From Pegoplata infirma (lineage: Eukaryota; Arthropoda; Insecta; Diptera; Anthomyiidae): a stretch of DNA of 64,000 bases. Of the stretch, positions 23,821-36,078 are shown in pieces. The translations under genes were made by a program, and so were the position numbers. Positions within the stretch are counted from its first letter, which is position 1; the number at the start of each line of letters is the position of its first letter. The notes under the pieces were generated by a model. It had not been told where the DNA came from and made no database searches. It saw only the letters and a program-made list of their open reading frames with translations. The DNA lies in contig OY992540.1 of NCBI GenBank assembly GCA_963921195.1, positions 39,579,890 through 39,643,889 of the forward strand, given 5' to 3'.

Positions 23821-23984
23821 GTGAGGAATGTTTTTGTCGTGATTGGCATGGCTGCATAATGGCTCAATCCATTGTTGGCCAAGAGAATGTTCAGCCTTAT
23901 AAATTTTCCGAATGCAGTAAAAAGGATTATATCGATGCATTGCGTACGGGTCATGGCTTGTGTTTGCTCAACAAACCGAATGAG
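23821..23984 (+). CDS. mmd: ADAM-family protein (mind-meld-like), exon: end of reprolysin domain
   Basis: 164-bp exon between acceptor gtttgactttag and donor gtaagt. It joins the previous exon in frame, with C plus GT giving Arg. It encodes EECFCRDWHGCIMAQSIVG, where CIMA is the expected Met-turn cysteine/methionine. It continues through FSECSKKDYIDALRTGHG and ends LCLLNKPNE, the usual close of the catalytic domain. It ends in phase 0. The next coding exon is 35 kb away. Confidence 0.92.
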
Positions 23985-24780
23985 GTAAGTGTGTAATAAT
24001 ACAAATACCACCAAGGGGAATACTTTTACATCCACTCATCCATCTATAACTGCAATCACATACCAGAAAAATTCATTTAAATTCAAAGAATTTTCAAAAC
24101 ACACACACACACTCTCACTCTCATAAAAAAAGGTCAAAATATGAATTTATGACCGTGCAACCGCGTATGTTTGTATGTATGAGTGCGCGTTTTAGCAATG
24201 ATTTATCTGCGAAGAGTGTTTAAAAGTATTTATTGCATGATTTCAAATTGAATTTCTATGTTTTGTATTTTGTTTTGTATATTTTATTTTTTGCTTTACA
24301 AATTTATTTCATAAATTTTATCTGTTTTTGGCACTAGGTCACTGCATTTTTTCATGCGTCACTTTTATTTGTTATGGGACAACTTGTGCTTTTGATTCAA
24401 TTTAAAAAAAGTGTATAAAAAAAGATAAAATGCACAGAAATTTTGAAAAATAAAAAGAATATTATACTACTACGTAGATATTCACTTAACAAAGAACAGT
24501 GTTGAAAATTTATGAATTTTTTTTTAACGAATAAAAATGGGAAGCAATTTTTTTATTGTTTACGAAAAATGCAGTTTTTCACTAGCATGGCCATTTTATA
24601 GAATGACGGGGACCTCGGGCACACAAGAATTGTGGGCATCGCTGGAACGTAAAAAGTTGCATGACAAGAAACAAACATTTTAGTGTTATGATTTAATAAT
24701 TATTATGGTTAATAAGAACAAATTAAATTCACAAAAAATAACAAAACATTTTAAGTAGCTCGAGGTAGTTTTTGTTTTCT
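23985..24780 (+). other. 5' part of the 35-kb intron
   Basis: Starts at donor gtaagt. Mostly non-repetitive, with a CA/CT microsatellite at about 24100-24122. No exon recognised. Confidence 0.55.
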
Positions 24781-25077
24781 GTCGGAATTTTTCTCAGATT
24801 CTGAAAAGGTCTCAGATTCTAAGACATGTTTCCTATTGAAAAAGTCTCAGATTCTGAGAGATTTTTCCTATAGAAAAAGTCTCAGGTTCTGAGACATTTT
24901 TCCTATAGAAAAAGCCTCAGATTCTGAGACATTTTTCCTATAGAAATAGTCTTAGAATCTGAAAATTTTTTCTTTACAAAGTCTCAGATTATGAGATCTT
25001 GTTTTCTTAGAAAAGTCTTAGACTCTGAAACATTTTTTATATAGAAAACCAGATTTCAGAACCTGACACATTTTTCC
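24781..25077. repeat. 35-bp minisatellite array IIIa
   Basis: About eight copies of the 35-bp unit with a cctatagaaaaa variant. The run is cut at a tatttttccta end by the element at 25080 and resumes at 26012. Confidence 0.93.
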
Positions 25078-25079
25078 TA

Positions 25080-26009
25080 CACTCAAAATAATTACTCTGT
25101 TAAATACTCTGTAAAATGACTGTAATCTCAATTCGACAGATATTTGACAAAGTTATCTGTCGAAATACAGATTTTAAGAAAATACTTTGTATTTTCTTGT
25201 GAACGAAAAACAAAATTTTATCTGTAGTTTTACTTTTTACTTTGTAATCTCTATTTTACAGATAATAAACAGAGGTTATTGTTAAAATACAGATTTTGGA
25301 AAAATACTCTGTTTTTTTCTCGTAATCAAAATACTAAATTTCATTTGTAATTTTACTTATTGCTCTGTAATACAGTTTTCAAAAAAAAAAAATCACTTCA
25401 AAAAACTTCCAAATATGACCGATAAACCCCTCTGTAAAAAGTGTCTTAAATTACAGTAAAAACTGGTAAATTTTACGAGGATGACGAGTAAAATTGGAGT
25501 TACTCGTTAAAAACTCGTAATTTTCACAAAAATAAAAAAAGTAAATTTACAATTTGAAAGCATTAAAGCGGGCAAACTTATGGCCTTATTTTGTAAAACG
25601 CAACGCGCCGTGTTGTCAAAATTTCAATACATTTTGTTGTTGTTACAAAAACAAATTACACAGAAATTTTTACAACGCGGCGCGTTGCGTTTTACAAAAT
25701 TAGGGGGTTAACAAAATTTTAATTAAATAATTTTTTTTTTTTTTTTAATTTAATTAATGTTTTTGAAGCAGAGAAGTTTTACTCATAAAATCGATTTAAC
25801 TAAAACTTTGTAAATTTACAGTTTTTTTGGTAAAATTCTTTTCGGTTTTATCAATATTATACAGATAATTCTGTAAATTTACATTTTTTTTTTATCGAAA
25901 TCATTTTACAGAGTAAAATACAAAAAATCTTACTGGTTTGAAATCTATGGTATTTTCTGCTGGCTCAGCAGAGTATCTCAGTTATTTAACAGAGTGATTA
26001 TTTTGAGTG
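25080..26009. mobile_element. CACTCAAAA-ended element, CTCTGTAA-motif interior (930 bp)
   Basis: The ends are inverted: CACTCAAAATAATTACTCTG at the left and its near complement at the right. TA duplications lie at 25078-25079 and 26010-26011. The interior is saturated with actctgtaa, tttacag and taaatttac words in both orientations. It is inserted in the TATA of a minisatellite unit. No coding frame. Confidence 0.85.
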
Positions 26010-26011
26010 TA

Positions 26012-27560
26012 TAAAAAGTCTCAGAGACATTTTTCTTATAGAAAAGTCCTCAGATTCTAAGGCATTTTCCTATAAAAAATCTCAGATTCTGAGAAATTTT
26101 TCCTTTAGAAAAAGATTCAGATTCTGAACCATATTTCCCATCGAGAAAGTCTCCGATTCGGAGTCATATTTCTCAAAAAAAAGTCTCAGATTCTGAGACA
26201 TTTTTCTTTTCTTTTTATAGAAAAATGTCTCAGATTCTGTCTCAGTTTCTGAGACATTTTTTCCATAAAAAAGTCTCAGATTCTTACATTTTTCTTTAAG
26301 AAAAAGTCTCAAATTCTGATTAAGTTTTCCTATAGAAAAAGTTTCAAATTCTGAGACATTTTTCTTATAGAAAAAGTCTCCGATTTTGAGATATTTTTCT
26401 TATAGAAAAAGTCTCCGATTCCGAGACATTTTTCCTACAGAAAAAGTCTCAGATTCTGAAACTTTTTCTATAAAGAAGTCTCAGATTCTGAGACATTTTT
26501 CCTATGGAAAAAGTCTTAAATTCTGAGACATTTTTTCTACAGAAAAAGTCTCAGATTCAGAGAAATTTTTCCTATAGAAAAAGTCTCAAATTCTAAGACA
26601 TTTCTCCTCAGATTCTGAGATATTTTCTGTAGAAAAAGTCTCTGATTCTGAAAAATTTTTCTTTACGAAAAAGTCTCAAATTCTAAGGCATTTTTCCAAT
26701 AGAAAAGTCCTCAAATTCTAAAACATTTTTTCTCTAGAAAAAATCTCAGATGCTGAGAAATTTTTTCTATAGAAAGAGTCTCAGATTCTGAGACATATTT
26801 CTTATAGAAAAAGTATCAGATTCTGGGACATTTTTTTCAATAAAAAAAAGTCACAGATTCTAAAACTCTTTTCCTATAGAAAAAGTTTCAGACTCTGTGA
26901 CGTTTTTCCTATAGAAAAAGTCTCAGATTCTGAAACATTTTTCCTATAGAAAAAGTCTCAGATTCTGAAACATTTTTCCTATAGAAAAAGTCTCCGATTC
27001 TGAGATATTTTTCCTGTAGAAAAAGTATCACTTTCTGACCTTTTTCTTATAGATAAAGTCTCAGATTCTGAAACATTTTTCCTAACGAACAAGTCTCAGA
27101 TTCTAAGACGTTTTTCCTACAGGAAATGTTTCAGATTCTGCGACATTTTTTCTATAGAAAAAGTCTCTGATTCTGAAACTATTTTCCTATAGAAAAACTC
27201 TCAGATTCTGAAATTTTTCTCAGATTCTGAGACATTTTTCCTATTGAAAAAGGATCAGATTCTGCGACATTTTTCCTATAGAAAAAGTGTCAGATTCTAA
27301 GACATTTTTCCTATAGAAAAAGTCTCAGATTCTGAGACATTTTTTCTATTGAAAAAGTCCCGGATTCTGAGACAATTTTCTTATTGAAAAAGTCTCAGAC
27401 TCTGAGACGTTTTTCCTACAGAAAAAGTCTCAGACTCTGAGACGTTTTTCCTATAAAAAAGGTCTCAGATTTTGAGACATTTTTCCTATAGAAAAGATCT
27501 CAGATTCTGAGACTTTTTCTATAAGAAAAATTTCTCAGAATCTGAGACAAATACGAAACA
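26012..27560. repeat. 35-bp minisatellite array IIIb
   Basis: About 40 or more diverged copies of the 35-bp unit in the same orientation as 6520-7905. Length varies between copies, with many point changes, suggesting an older array than the one at 14515. Confidence 0.95.
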
Positions 27561-27598
27561 AATTTCAGAGTCTTAATAGATTTAAAAGTATTACATTA

Positions 27599-28309
27599 CA
27601 CTGTGCAACAAATTCAGGTTAGCAAAAGTTAGGTCGATTCTGAGAGTGAGGGCTGAAAATAGAGGCTAAATTAGAAGACCCGTATCGCGGCGTTTGTTTA
27701 TGTTAGTTCGATTTTTTTTAATCGACCTTCGAACTTTGCAGTCAAATGCCGATTTTCAACATATTGTTTAAACGGATTTTTGGTTATAACTCGTTGACTA
27801 ATTGATATTTTTTCAATCTGTAAAAGCCAATTTATTGCTAGAAAACTAAAGAACAAACAAAATTTTTTAAAAAATCGATTTTGAAAACTTTTGTTGTGCT
27901 TATAAAGCAAAATTTTGGAAAATAAATTTTTTCATGCTTTTTAAAAACATTTTGATCATAAGCACCACAAAACTTTTCTAAATAAATTTTTTTAAAAATT
28001 GTAATTGTTGGACAGGTGTCTAGCAATAATTAGGCTTTTACAGATTGAAAAAATATCAATTAGTCAACAAGTTATAACCAAAAAGCCATTTAAATCGGCA
28101 TTTGACTGCAAAGTTCGAAGGCCAAAAAACCATATAAACAATATGCTGAAAAACGCCATTTGGCTGTAAAGTTCGAAAGTCGATTAAAAAAAAAAATCGA
28201 ACTAACATAAACAAACGCCGCTATACGGGTCTTCTAATTTAGCCTCTATTTTTACCCCTCACTCTCAGAATCGACCTAACTTTTGCTAACCTGAATTTGC
28301 TTCACAGTG
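27599..28309. mobile_element. Palindromic CACTGTG-ended MITE with TTA duplication
   Basis: 711 bp, almost entirely an inverted repeat. The left end starts CACTGTGCAACAAATTC and the right end finishes gcttcacagtg. Arms include acgggtcttctaatttagcc and its complement. TTA flanks both ends (27596-27598 and 28310-28312). CAC ends with a 3-bp duplication recall CACTA-like elements; no transposase is present. Confidence 0.85.
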
Positions 28310-28312
28310 TTA

Positions 28313-29690
28313 TCCTAGTTTTAACCATTATTTACCCCCTATTATCCTAAAAGAATTTAATTAACATATTCATCAACTTGGCTGAGAAAGATTCGAATGT
28401 AGTTTGTTTAATAGTTATAGAGAAGTATCAATTTCCAGTTTGTAATCTCTTTTTGGCCCTTTAGAATCAAAACTTTCAAACAAATGTTTTCAAAATACCT
28501 CTTTTTTGCTAGTCTCTAGTCTCAAAACTTTAAGTTATAACCATCATTATACTAGGAAATCGTTTAAGTACCAAAGTGAAATTTTTACCCCCTTTTACCC
28601 TCATAGTACCAGAAATTCCTAAAAGTCTTTTTTGTAATGTTTTTTTTGGATGAAGGATCTTATATTCCAAAAATAAATATATTTTTTCAGGAGATCAAAA
28701 AGTCTCAAAGTACACTTTGATACTTCCTAGAGTCAAAAATTTCTGAAAAGGACTTTTTACTGGATGATCTAATACTCCAAATTTCAAGTTTGTATATCCA
28801 TTTTTTTCATTTTATTGAAAAAGTACCTTAGTACATGTTCTTTTGGTACTTTGTATTCGTCCTGAAATAATGATCCTATGCCCTGAATTAGTGGTCGCAG
28901 GGCCATTAAATTTGGATTTTATGATCCCTTGGTGAAAAATATTCTGGAAATTTTGAAAATTCCATTTCTAAGAGAGGTAAAAAGGATAAAAAATTGTACT
29001 TTTGGTACCTAAAATATATAATTAAATAATGGTTCTAGACACTTGAAATAATGATCCCTAGACACTTGGAACGCATGAGCCTTTCATTCTTGAAAACAGT
29101 ACTTTTTGGAAATTCCGTTACTTAGGGTGGTAAAAGGGGTAAAAAATTGTTCTTTTTTACATTCTTGACTTTTGGTAATTATCATATATCCCGAAATGAT
29201 GGTCCTAGGCGCCTGAAACTTAGTATAAAGGTGCCTTCAGTGACAAATCATTCCGCAAAAGGTACTTTTTCGAAAGGGGAAAAAATGTGCACATTTGGTA
29301 CTTTTAATATTTGCTGTAATAAAAATGGCCTTGGAACTTTGTACTCTTGCGCAAAACATTAAATCATGATAATGTTTTGCGGAAGATTTGGGTATACTTG
29401 CCAAAGCAAATCTTTTTTTAGAAAAAATAATGTTATATTACTTTGCTACTCCATGCAAAACGAAATGAAATATCAGTCGAGGACCCCGTTAAGCAACTAA
29501 AAGAGCAGTACATTTGGTAAGTCAGTGCAAAAATAAGTGCAAAAAGTGTTTTTACATTTTGGAGAGTATTAAAGATTCGGCACCGAAGAATATAACACTC
29601 TCATTTGTTTTATGTACATTCGATAAACAAATGGAAAATTTTTATGCGAAAAGCTTAGACTTGGTGAAAAAGTAGTTTTGGTAAAAAATG
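28313..29690. other. GTACTTTT-rich non-coding tract
   Basis: Degenerate ggtactttt / aaaagtacc words recur every 50-100 bases, as at 8579-9225 and 32640-33360. No ends or genes could be delimited. Confidence 0.45.
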
Positions 29691-30510
29691 GCAAAAAAAA
29701 AAAAATTTTTCACGAGAAACAAAATTATGATTAAAAAAAATTTAATGAAACCAAAATTTTTGGTGAAAAAAAATTTTTGATGAAAAAAAGTTTTTGATGA
29801 ATTTTTTTGATGAGAAGAAATTTTTTTTAATTTAAAAAAATTTGATGAAAAAAAAATTTATGAAAAAAAAAAATTTTTTGGTGAGGAAAAAATTGATGAT
29901 AAAAAATTTGATGTAATAAAAAATTTAAGGAAAAAAAATTTATGAAAAAAAAAATTTGATGAAAAAAAAAAATTATGAAAAAAAAATGATGGATAAAAAA
30001 CTTGATGAAAAAACATAAAAATTGACGAAAAAAAAAATTTGGTGAAAAAAAAAAAATTATGGTAAAAGAAATTTAATGAAAAAAAAAATTTGATGAAAAA
30101 AAAATTATGAAAAAAAAAATTGATGAAAAAAAAATTTCATGAAAAAAAAATAATTTGATGAAAAAAAAAATGGTGGAAAAAAATTTTATGGGAAAAAAAA
30201 ATGTGATGAAAAAAAAATTGATAAAAAAAAAAGTTTGATGGAAAAAATTAAAAATTATGAAAAAAAAATTGATGAAAAAAAAAATTTTGATGGGAAAAAA
30301 ATTGATGAAAAAAAAAATTTTATGAAAAAAAAAAAATTGATGAAATAAAAATTTAATGGAAAAAAAATTTTGGTAAAAAAAAAAATTGATGAAAAAAAAA
30401 ATTTATGAAAAAAAGTTTGATGGAAAAAATAAAAAAATATGAAAAAAAAAATTGATGAAAAAAAAAAATTTTTGATGGAAAAAAATTTTGTTTTGTTGAA
30501 AAATAATTAT
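29690..30510. repeat. Low-complexity GATGAAAAAAATTT array
   Basis: About 800 bp built from ttgatgaaaaaaaa and ttatgaaaaaaaa words, irregular period around 14-18. Strong purine bias on the + strand. Confidence 0.9.
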
Positions 30511-32090
30511 ATTACTTTTTATTCACCAGCTGGTGAAAAACGGTTTTATTCACCACGAGTTGAATTATTATCCAAGTAACAAAATTTTTGGTTTTAAGAA
30601 ACTGAAAATAGTAATTCTTATTTTCTTTTTCGTTAATTGTTAGCTTATATAGTCAAATTGAGGTGGCGTCCTGCAACTTTTTTAAAATTAGACACCAGCC
30701 TAAAAACATTATCATGTTAAAAAAATTAATTTTTTGGCACATGTAATTCTATGGGAATAGCATAGGGGAAATTACATCTAAGGGAAGGCAATGATACTTT
30801 TTTTTATAAAATTTTCCGTACTCAAATTTTTCTTTTTATATTTGTTTTTTCTCAAACTTATTTTTATTAAACTTTTTTTTAATGTATTTTTTTGAAATTG
30901 GGACTCCAATCTTAATTCCATTCGTAATCCTTCTGTTATTTGTTTTTTAATATCACCGGTAACGAAGTTCCGGTGGTCGTGCTATTATTCTCATCATCAG
31001 AATTCATTTGAAAATTGGGTAGTACTTACTGTCAGTGTACAAACATCAAATGTTTATATTCTAAATTATTTCAACTTATTGTTAGTGCGAACTAGGGTTA
31101 CTAGATATAAAATAAATCTATGATTTCGAAACTTGCCAAGTATTACAACAAAATATTTTGAAAGCAGTTTGGTGGATTTTTTTTTTAATTCATAATGGGA
31201 AACATAAATGACCACAGAATAAACTCTTTTGTACTAAAATTGCAATTATTTATTCGAATAATTTAATGTCTGGCTTATTAAAGAAACAAATATTGTATCT
31301 CTTGAACTGTCGTCACTTTTTAAAACAAACTAATAAAAAAAACGCAATTTTTCGACACCTTTCTTTTGTATAAGAATTTCAGTCAAACGCCTCTTTTGTT
31401 ATTTAGGTTTTTTCTAGTTTCAAACGTTTTTTTTTCTTTTAAAATAAAAGAATTTAAAAAAAATCCCAGTTTTTTTTTATAAAAAGTCAGATTTTTTTTT
31501 ATTTTTTGGATTCTAGCATAAACAATGACCTCAATATCATATGTACGATATGAATACTTGCAGAAATTTCGTCTTCTTTTTTTATCTCCGTAAATGTAGA
31601 GAAAAAGATTCATTCATTTGTAGACAATAAGTGCTTGATATGAAAGCCTTGTGAGTTACATTTCACTCACATATACACGTATGTATGTATGAAAAAAAAA
31701 CGTAACATACTGGTGGCTATATGTACCAATGTACGTTTGTTTGTAAATACACTTTTCTTCGTCCAAACACCTGCGCCTGTCAGCTTGAGTGCACGTGTTT
31801 ATATCAAATGTTGGTTGATGGTGTTGTTTCTGACGAGGACGATGATGACGATGGGATAAAAGCGAGGTTGTACTATGGTCTTAAAATGATTAAAAAGGAC
31901 CAACACATTTTAATGTTTAAAAGAAATGATTATGAAGATTCCCTTGGCGTTAAAAGTAAAATTTTATTTATTTTGGCAAAACGTATATCAGTTTTTAAAA
32001 CAGTCTTACTTTTAATATCCTCTAATTGTAATGGAGCTCTTTCTCATGCCAAAATCCTATTACAAGATAAACTTGTAACCTTTTTTTTTG
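30511..32090. other. Non-coding tract
   Basis: A segment around 30950-31080 resembles 42345-42450 (shared catcatcanaattc, gtgcaaacatcaaat), indicating a dispersed repeat pair. The longest frame in the window (31721-32152, 143 codons) begins here but shows no known domain, so it is not called a gene. Confidence 0.45.
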
Positions 32091-32566
32091 CTTCCTCCTA
32101 TTTGACAAAATTTTTTTGTAATTTTACAATCTTTTTATCAATATTTTTTTAATTTTACAAGCTTTTTACCAACAAGATTGTAAATTTACAGTTTTTTGAT
32201 GCAATAAAACTTACAAGGAGGTCTCGTAACTTTACGAGAATTTTTGCTATGTCTATTTTACGAGAATTCCTAGTAAAAATTACGAGCTTTTTTGTAATTT
32301 TACAAGCTTTTTATCAATAAAATTGTAAATTTCCAACTTTTTTGGCGCAATAAAACTTACAAGGAATTATTGTAAATTTACTAATTTTTTTTTTGTTGAA
32401 AAAAGTTAGAAATTTGTAAAATTACAAAAAAAAATTGTAAAATTACAAAAAAAAAATAAATTTCGATCGAAAATTTTTTGTTAAAAAATAAGGAAATCTG
32501 TCAAATATTGATAAAATGGGATTACGAGACTTTTTCTTGTAATTTGGCAAACCTTTTTTTTTGTGT
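32091..32566. mobile_element. Motif-saturated sequence (TTTACAAG/TTACGAG), probable decayed element
   Basis: Dense repetition of gtaattttacaagctttt, ttgtaaatttac and ttacgag words in both orientations, matching the style of the CACTC elements. Clear terminal repeats were not found. Confidence 0.4.
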
Positions 32567-33366
32567 GAATGCAAAAAGACTGTTCATAAATGCTCAACAT
32601 TTCGGGATATATGTATAGATCCAAACAACTGGAATAGAAAGGAGTAAAATAAGGTACTTTTTTTAATTCCCAAAAATATTCTAAAACTATAAATTTTTTC
32701 AGAAACAATTACTACTGAAATTTCTGATTCTAAGGCCCAAGAAGCCCAAAAAGTACTAAATTTTGGTTTGGTACTTTTGTTTATCTCCTAAAAATAATGT
32801 TAATAGAAACTTGAAATTGAAAAATAAGTCCTCCACCGGAAAAAATACTGTTTGATAAAAGAACATTTTCGAAATTCCGATTTTAATGAGGTGAAAATTT
32901 TAATTTTTTTGTTCCAATAAAAACATTTTATGAAAATTTTTTTTAATTCCAAACCTAATAAGGGAAATAAGCGTACTTTGTACTTTCTTGAAATAACATT
33001 CTTAAAACAGTAATTTTAGGAAATTTCGATTTTATTGTGAAAAATTTAAATTTGGTACTTATTTGCACATTGCAATGCAAGATATTCCGGCGGGAAAATC
33101 TTTCTGAAAGTATTTTTTTTAAGTTTCAGTTCTTAAGGGCCAAAAATGTGTACTTTTTCTTGAAAGTACTTTTTAAAAAAGTAATCTTTGGTACTTTTTC
33201 TATTTTCTGAGATGATGTTCCTAGAAAGTTGAAATTTTAAAAAGCTAAGATTGTAATTTTAAACTACGGATCATCGGGCGGAATTTCTAATTTGGTACCT
33301 TTTCAATCTCCGGAGGGAAAAACTTTATGACAAAAACACGTTTTGGAAGTTCCAAATCTAACAAGT
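32567..33366. other. GTACTTTT-rich non-coding tract
   Basis: Same word composition as 28313-29690. No genes. Confidence 0.4.
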
Positions 33367-33443
33367 GAGAGTGTTAAATTCGGTTGTGCCGAATATTTTA
33401 TGCCCTCCAAAATGTAAAAAAAATAAAAAAATTGTCAGGGGCG

Positions 33444-33474
<31 letters not shown>

Positions 33475-33766
33475 GGTGATGAGGGTCAGTGGGGGACGTA
33501 TTTAACAAAAATACAAAAAAACATGTAAAAAAGTGTATTTTTTCAGAGGTTGGTTCAGTTCTACAAGGGGAAACTTTTTTCCCCCTGAGCCGATTTTGCC
33601 ACTTTAAGAACTTAACCTGCCTAGGACCATAAGACATATTCATGCCAAATTTCAGGAGGCTTGCTTTTTTATTTTGGACTGCATCGTGCCATCTACAGAC
33701 AGACGGACGGACGGACAGACGGACATTCACAGAATATCTTAGAATCGATCATGGATCAATAATATA
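33367..33766 (+). mobile_element. INE-1-like element split by two later insertions (ends at 36664)
   Basis: Starts gtgttaaattcggttgtgcc. Carries an aaccaacctctg-type block, the gactgcatcgtgccatctac phrase, a gacggacggacggacagacg run and gaatcgatcatggatcaat. The remaining end, cactctagtgattat plus atagagtggagggtataaa, lies at 36063-36078 and 36638-36664, on either side of a hAT insertion. A run of G near 33462 makes local read accuracy doubtful. Confidence 0.8.
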
Positions 33767-36060
33767 TGGCGCATTCCATGTCAAATCGGACACTTCGAAA
33801 AAATTTTTTTTTTTGATTTTCCCAATTTGTTTACAGTTTTTAGTACCCTTCGAAAACTCCTTCGTGGTAAATTTTCCGATTTTTTTGATGACCCGTTCAA
33901 AAGATATCGAATTTTAAAAAATTGGTAGTTTGTTTCTTTACTCAAACTTCTTTTCCTCATAACTTCTTCAATAATGGTCCAAATTTAAAATTTTTTTTCA
34001 AAATTTTTGTTTTTTACGTACTTTTTAAAAAAAAAATCCAAAAAAAATCTCAAAAGCGCTCTAGTATGCGATTTTTAAGTTTTAAAATTTAAATCTCATT
34101 TTTGAAAATGTTTGTACTCTTCGATTTTTATTGAAATTTTTTTGTACAACATCTATCGATTCTACAAATTTTTTGCGCAGGAGGATCGTGGGATAACGAT
34201 TATTATTATTCATTTCTACTGCTCCAACGGTGCATCATAGAGTGGTAATTTATAAGACCGACCCCCATTAACCCATTTTGGACCAAGATTCCATTTTATT
34301 TTTCTTTTTTAGAAGAAGGTACTTTTTTAGGGTAATTAGTACCCGCTGATCTCAAAAATCTTTTCAAAAAAAACTTTCAATGTGCCGTTTTCCCAGAAAA
34401 GCCTGCATTTCAACTTTTTATGCAATTTTAATATTTGAATTTATTTGCTATTTTACTAATTTATTTCATTATTTTCAAAATAAATAGTTTCAAAATAATT
34501 CAAATTGGTGGAATTTGATAATAAATTAAATCTAAAAAATTTTTAAATTGGTCAAAAAACTTAAAAGCCGAAAATCAAAAAATGCTAAATTTTCGTTTTT
34601 GCTTGAAACAATTTCTGTTCTGATTTGCATTGTATTTCATGGACATATAAATTGCGGTGGTGAATCGGGGATATTTTTTTTTAATGCAGAAACATGAGAC
34701 TTAACATTCGTAACCATATATACCCGAAATTCCATCTATATTTTTTTGAAAAAGATGCTCTCTACTGTTCGAAAAATCGAACAGAGGAGCGAAATGGGTT
34801 AATTTTTACGTCTTAACATTTCTTTGGAACAAACTAATACCCTATCTCCAATTTCTAAGGGGGCTCCCACACAAAACGACATTTTTTAAAATTTGCTCCA
34901 ACCGCTCTAACTGCCCTAATAGTGCCCTTAGAGCAACAAAATGTATGACCGGCTTCTACCGGTCCAATGGTGCGTTCGAGAGGGGTCATTAGTGAGACCG
35001 ACCCCCATTTATTTTTACCATACAACATTTTTTTAAAACATACCTACGCCCTATCTCAACTCCCTAAGTAGGCTCCCATACAAACTTAAATTTTTATAAA
35101 ATTTGCTCCAGCTGTTATTTGTATGGGAGCCTACTTAGGGAGTGGAGATAGGGCGTAGGTATGTTTTAAAAAAATATTGTAGGGTAAAAATAAATGGGGG
35201 TTGGTCTCACTAATGACCCCTCTCGGACGCACTTTTGGACCGGTAGAAGCTGATTAAATAAAACAAATTTACAAAAAATAAAAAAAATTTAATGGGGACC
35301 GCCTTAACAGTTAAAGATAGAGGGTAGGTGTGTTCAGAGAAAATGTTTGGATTAAAAAAATATTGTGGGTTGGTCATACATTTTGTTGCTCTAATTGCAG
35401 TTAGAGCGGTTGGAGCTAATTTTAAAAAATGTCGTTTTGTATGGGAGCCTACTTAGAAATTGGAGATAGGGTATTAGTTTGTTCCGAAGAAATGTTAAGA
35501 CGTAAAAATTAATGGGGGTCGGTCTTATAAATTACCCCTCTATGACGCACCATTGGAGCAGTAAAAATGATTTTCAGATTGGAAAATTACAATAAAATTT
35601 TTTCAAAAAATTTAAAAAAATAGTAATAATCGTTATCCCACGATCCTCATGGGCAAAAAATTTGTAGAATCGATAGAAGTTTTACACAAAAAAATTTCAA
35701 AAAATCGCGGAGTACAAACACTTTCAAAAATGAGATTTAAATTTTGAAACTTAAAAATCGCATAATAGAGCACTTTTAAAATTTTTTTTTGATTTTTTTT
35801 TAAAGTACGTAAAAAAGCAAAAATTTGGAGAAAACAATTTTAAATTTGGACCATTATTGAAGAAGTTATGAGTAAAAGATGTTTGAGTAAAGCAACAAAC
35901 TACCAATTTTTAAAAATTCGATATCTTGTGAACGGGTCATCAAAAAAATCTGAAAATTTACCACGAAGAAGTTGTCGAAGGGTACTAAAAACTGTAAACA
36001 AATTGGAAAAATCTAAAAAAAAAAATTTCAAAGGGTTCGGTTTGACATGGAATGCCCCAT
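33767..36060. mobile_element. Giant foldback palindrome (~2.3 kb)
   Basis: The left end ggcgcattccatgtcaaatc is mirrored by the right end gacatggaatgcccc. Arms align inward (ttcttcaataatggtccaaa versus its complement) to a centre near 35100, where catacctacgccctatct faces its complement. The arms differ by insertions, including the TTAA element at 34272-34798. Ends resemble 2526-4500. A truncated relative lies at 62205-62750. Confidence 0.85.
34272..34798. mobile_element. piggyBac-like MITE with TTAA duplication
   Basis: 527 bp with ends CCCATTTTG and CGAAATGGG, flanked by TTAA on both sides (34268-34271 and 34799-34802). The opposite arm of the host palindrome (about 35509) and the related sequence at 62355 both read cccccattaatttttacg without the insert, giving two natural empty sites. 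Confidence 0.85.
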
Positions 36061-36078
36061 TTACACTCTAGTGATTAT

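Noticed and set aside
33462..33477. Poly-G run as a regulatory G-rich element
   Set aside because: A single homopolymer within a repeat and prone to sequencing error; no quadruplex-like spacing.
33398..33730. 110-codon minus-strand frame
   Set aside because: It crosses an INE-1-like element with its GTCC microsatellite and a poly-G run; SVRPSV-type peptides come from that microsatellite.
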